Source: Crotalaria pallida (taxonomy: Eukaryota > Streptophyta > Magnoliopsida > Fabales > Fabaceae). From it: 64,000 nt of DNA. Numbering within the stretch: the stretch's first letter is position 1; each line of letters begins with the position of its first letter. The translations under genes were made by a program, and so were the position numbers. The stretch spans positions 1,674,001 through 1,738,000 of the forward strand of contig CM075653.1 in the NCBI GenBank assembly GCA_037953625.1, in the 5' to 3' direction. The notes beneath the pieces are model-generated. The model was not told the DNA's origin. It ran no database searches and saw only the letters and a list, made by a program, of their open reading frames with translations. Positions 61,981 to 64,000 of this stretch are shown here, in pieces.

Positions 61981-62231
61981 AGGTTAACTGGTTAGAAATA
62001 ACAGCTAATGATTAGTTGTTAGATACCTAACTAACTCTATAAATACTGATTGTAATAATTAGTTGATGAGTAATGCAATATAGAAACTCCTTTTTTTTTT
62101 ACTTTTCTCTTCTCTATGACTAAAAGCTCTCTATCTTCTAGATTCTTCTTCTTCTTTCTCTTGTAACCGTTTTCTTCTTCTTCTCGATTCAACTGTTGTT
62201 GAATCAATTCATCGAATCCTCACATTCTTTG
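61938..62231 (+). repeat. 3' LTR of the Copia element
   Basis: Matches the 5' LTR with small changes, for example CTCTATAAATACTG against CTCTATAAATGTTG, plus a longer TTCTTCTTC tract. Confidence 0.8.
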
Positions 62232-62237
62232 ATGTGG

Positions 62238-63130
62238 AGTGCAAGGCATATAAGTGAATTGATTATAAGGTAAGTAATAATGGAAGTAAGTTTGACATTG
62301 CTATATTTTACCGATATTTCAAAATTCATGTTCACATTCTTTATTGATTAATCATGATTTATAGAAAACTAGAAATATGATTGTTCAATAGGAATGTTGA
62401 TAATAATTTAAATTTTCAATAATTTCACCTTTCAAAAAAAAAAAAACATTGATTTATGGGTTTTTCCAATATCCAAGCACTCAATGTGAGATTTTTCATG
62501 GCTTAATTTAAAATTTTCAACAACCTCTCCATGTATTATTCGCACAATAACACTATTTTTAAGTGAAAGTCTTTCAAATATTTGAAAGCTTGAACAAAAA
62601 TCATGTCTCCTTAAAATGGGATCGATCATCCTCCCCCCTTTTAAAGTTGTATCATTACCATCCATTATATACAATTGAACATATCATTTAACCTTTATGC
62701 AGAGTGTTTATTTGTGCATTTGCCATGCTCATAAGCCCATTTGGGTGAAAACTCTTTCTCACAAGCTTTTGTCCAAACATATTTTTTTCACATCCTAATC
62801 GTAGATCCAAACATGATAATAATATATTGATAGGACTTTCAACACGAGATCTAGCATATTAAAAAAATTGGAAGGAGTAGTTTTTATAGCACTTCTTACT
62901 TCCTGGCTCACATGGTGAGCCATAAATTCGAGAAAATATTCTGCATAATAATAAGTTTGACGTTGCATCTTAAAAAAAAAAAAACCCTTAAAATTATAAG
63001 TCTTCACTTGAGAATACCTTCAACTTGTTTGCTCTTTTTTAAGTACGACTTCTTCATACATGCATTACTCACATTTGAAATTCTAAACTATTAATCCTCT
63101 TACTACAGTATTATAATTTTATGTGGGAAT
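62238..63130. other. AT-rich intergenic DNA
   Basis: No gene recognised; several runs of A or T. A pair of frames (62432-62674, 62795-63007 on -) lack family signatures. Confidence 0.5.
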
Positions 63131-63213
63131 TACTTTTTTGGCCCACCCCGTTAATTAGTTAACCCACTTTTTTTTTTTAAGACTCTATTAACCTTACTTT
63201 TTTTTTTTGGACT

Positions 63214-63382
63214 TCTCGCTGAGGTCCCAGCGAAAGTGTAAAATTTGTGTAGCTCGCTGGAACCTCAGCGAGCTATATTTTTTTTTTTTTCACGCTGAAG
63301 GCAAAGCGAGAATGTATTTTTTCCTTCTCGCTGAAGGCATAGCGAGAATGTATTTTTTCCTCGCTGGAGGCAAAGCGAAGCT
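63214..63382. repeat. Array of CTCGCT...AGCGAG hairpins
   Basis: At least four palindromes of 19-24 bp: near 63214 (CTCGCTGAGGTCCCAGCGA), 63252 (AGCTCGCTGGAAC..), 63292, 63328 and 63359. The last ones repeat with a period of about 35 bp and share AATGTATTTTTTCC spacers. Loop sequences differ (GAGGTCCC, GAAGGCAA, GGAGGCAA). Confidence 0.7.
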
Positions 63383-63555
63383 CAAACCCACAATAATAGG
63401 TGGTGGCTCTGCAATCAGTACCTTCGCGAAATAGTGAACCACAAGTATTCCAGCAAACCAAACTATTCTAAATTCATTGGTTTATGCAATGAGTTTATCA
63501 CACACTAGCCTTATATTATAACAAATTAATCATGTACTCTAGCAGCCTATGAAAG

Positions 63556-63678
63556 TTCAAAAATTGGTGCAAAGCTGTGCCACCAACCTTTCACAAGGGC
63601 TTGTCATATAATATAGTCAATTCTTTTTTCAAAAATTGGTGCAAAGCTGTGCCAGCAACCTTTCACAAGGGCTTGTCA
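63556..63678 (+). repeat. 51-bp direct repeat
   Basis: Two copies (63556-63606 and 63628-63678) of TTCAAAAATTGGTGCAAAGC...GGGCTTGTCA differ at one base (CCACCAACC vs CCAGCAACC), separated by 21 bp. They lie inside the TIR element. Confidence 0.85.
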
Positions 63679-63867
63679 CAAGAGCATCACCGACTCCACC
63701 TCCAGTCCTCCACGCTGCTCAAATTCTTTTTTTTTTTTCCTTTTTTTTTGGGTTAATAAACTAAATAAAAAAGGGGTATTTTGGGTTTATTGAAAATTTG
63801 TAAGGACATTATGGAATTTTCCTTTAAACAAAGGGGTTAACTAATTAAACAGGGGGTCAAAAAAGTA

Positions 63868-64000
63868 GGGCCCTTTTCTGTTATATATAGTCATTCAACT
63901 ATTGGGGTCCAGATAGCATGTTCATGTTGGATCTTAATTTGTGATATTTGTATAAATAAATTATTCGAATTCAGAAATCAGATTAATCATACTAACTTTT
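63868..64000. other. No feature seen
   Basis: Short AT-rich end of the window; nothing assigned. Confidence 0.5.

Larger units (their letters stand above)
60318..62237 (+). mobile_element. Internally deleted Copia-type LTR retrotransposon
   Basis: The two LTRs (about 60324-60610 and 61938-62231) start TATTAAACTAGTTGAAATG and end near CACATTCTTT. The 3' copy has a small insertion, and the two differ at scattered sites. The primer site TGGTATCAAAGC (60613) complements initiator Met-tRNA and GGGGAAGGGG at 61927 is the polypurine tract. ATGTGG flanks both sides (60318-60323, 62232-62237). LTR ends are good to a few bases. Protease, integrase and reverse transcriptase are missing, so it cannot move alone. 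Confidence 0.85.
63131..63867. mobile_element. TIR element with an internal hairpin array
   Basis: The left end TACTTTTTTGGCCCACC..TTAATTAGTTAACCC is mirrored at the right end (GGGTTAACTAATTAAAC..GGGGTCAAAAAAGTA), about 37 bp with a few mismatches. Between about 63214 and 63382 are several small palindromes, such as AGCTCGCTGGAACCTCAGCGAGCT and CTCGCTGAAGGCATAGCGAG, separated by AATGTATTTTTTCCT. No clear target duplication and no protein. The family name is not known to me. Confidence 0.65.

Noticed and set aside
63214..63382. CRISPR-like array of short repeats
   Set aside because: The units are palindromes with variable loops and the genome is a plant; there are no cas genes and spacers are near constant.

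Overview
This window looks like nuclear DNA of a flowering plant, a eudicot. It is AT-rich, its genes are interrupted by GT-AG introns, and every recognisable gene belongs to a plant family. The dense small transposons (Stowaway-type MITEs, hAT and Mutator-like foldback elements, tRNA-type SINEs, Helitron-like ends, one Copia derivative) and general familiarity suggest a papilionoid legume of the Medicago/Trifolium type. That species guess is inference only.

Layout. 0-3.1 kb: a FAR1-RELATED SEQUENCE (FRS)-type gene on + whose splice sites and frames can be followed through five exons, but which lacks the middle of the protein and changes frame at the gap. 3.1-11 kb: no gene; it holds one copy of an inverted repeat broken by a hAT element and a Stowaway MITE, then a Mutator-like foldback element. 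11.0-12.9 kb (-): a small secreted X8/CBM43 protein in three exons. 15.4-24.0 kb (-): a complete 13-exon cytokinin-receptor histidine kinase of the AHK2 type (1275 codons in the model). 24-42 kb: a gene-poor stretch of SINEs, foldbacks, a Helitron-like element and a hAT nested in a Stowaway. 42.1-42.7 kb (+): a single-exon fasciclin-like protein. 43.1-46.6 kb (-): an OBERON1/2-type PHD protein with a 5' UTR intron, convergent with the fasciclin gene. 46.7-52.7 kb: no intact gene; a possible Helitron with a protein-kinase scrap, the second copy of the inverted repeat, and a hAT element with a perfect 8-bp target duplication. 52.7-57.7 kb (-): a complete 19-exon mitochondrial-type HSP90 (HSP90.6 class, 800 aa). 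58-64 kb: repeats only, including an internally deleted Copia element with both LTRs and a TIR element carrying an array of short hairpins.

The genes do not form a pathway or operon. They are ordinary plant genes: cytokinin perception at the endomembrane, chromatin/meristem regulation, a mitochondrial chaperone and two cell-wall proteins, separated by transposon-rich DNA. The 13 and 19 exon boundaries given for the kinase and HSP90 keep reading frame throughout. I saw no convincing new biological system. The most informative signals are transposon history: target-site duplications, an unoccupied allele-like copy, nesting and internal deletions.
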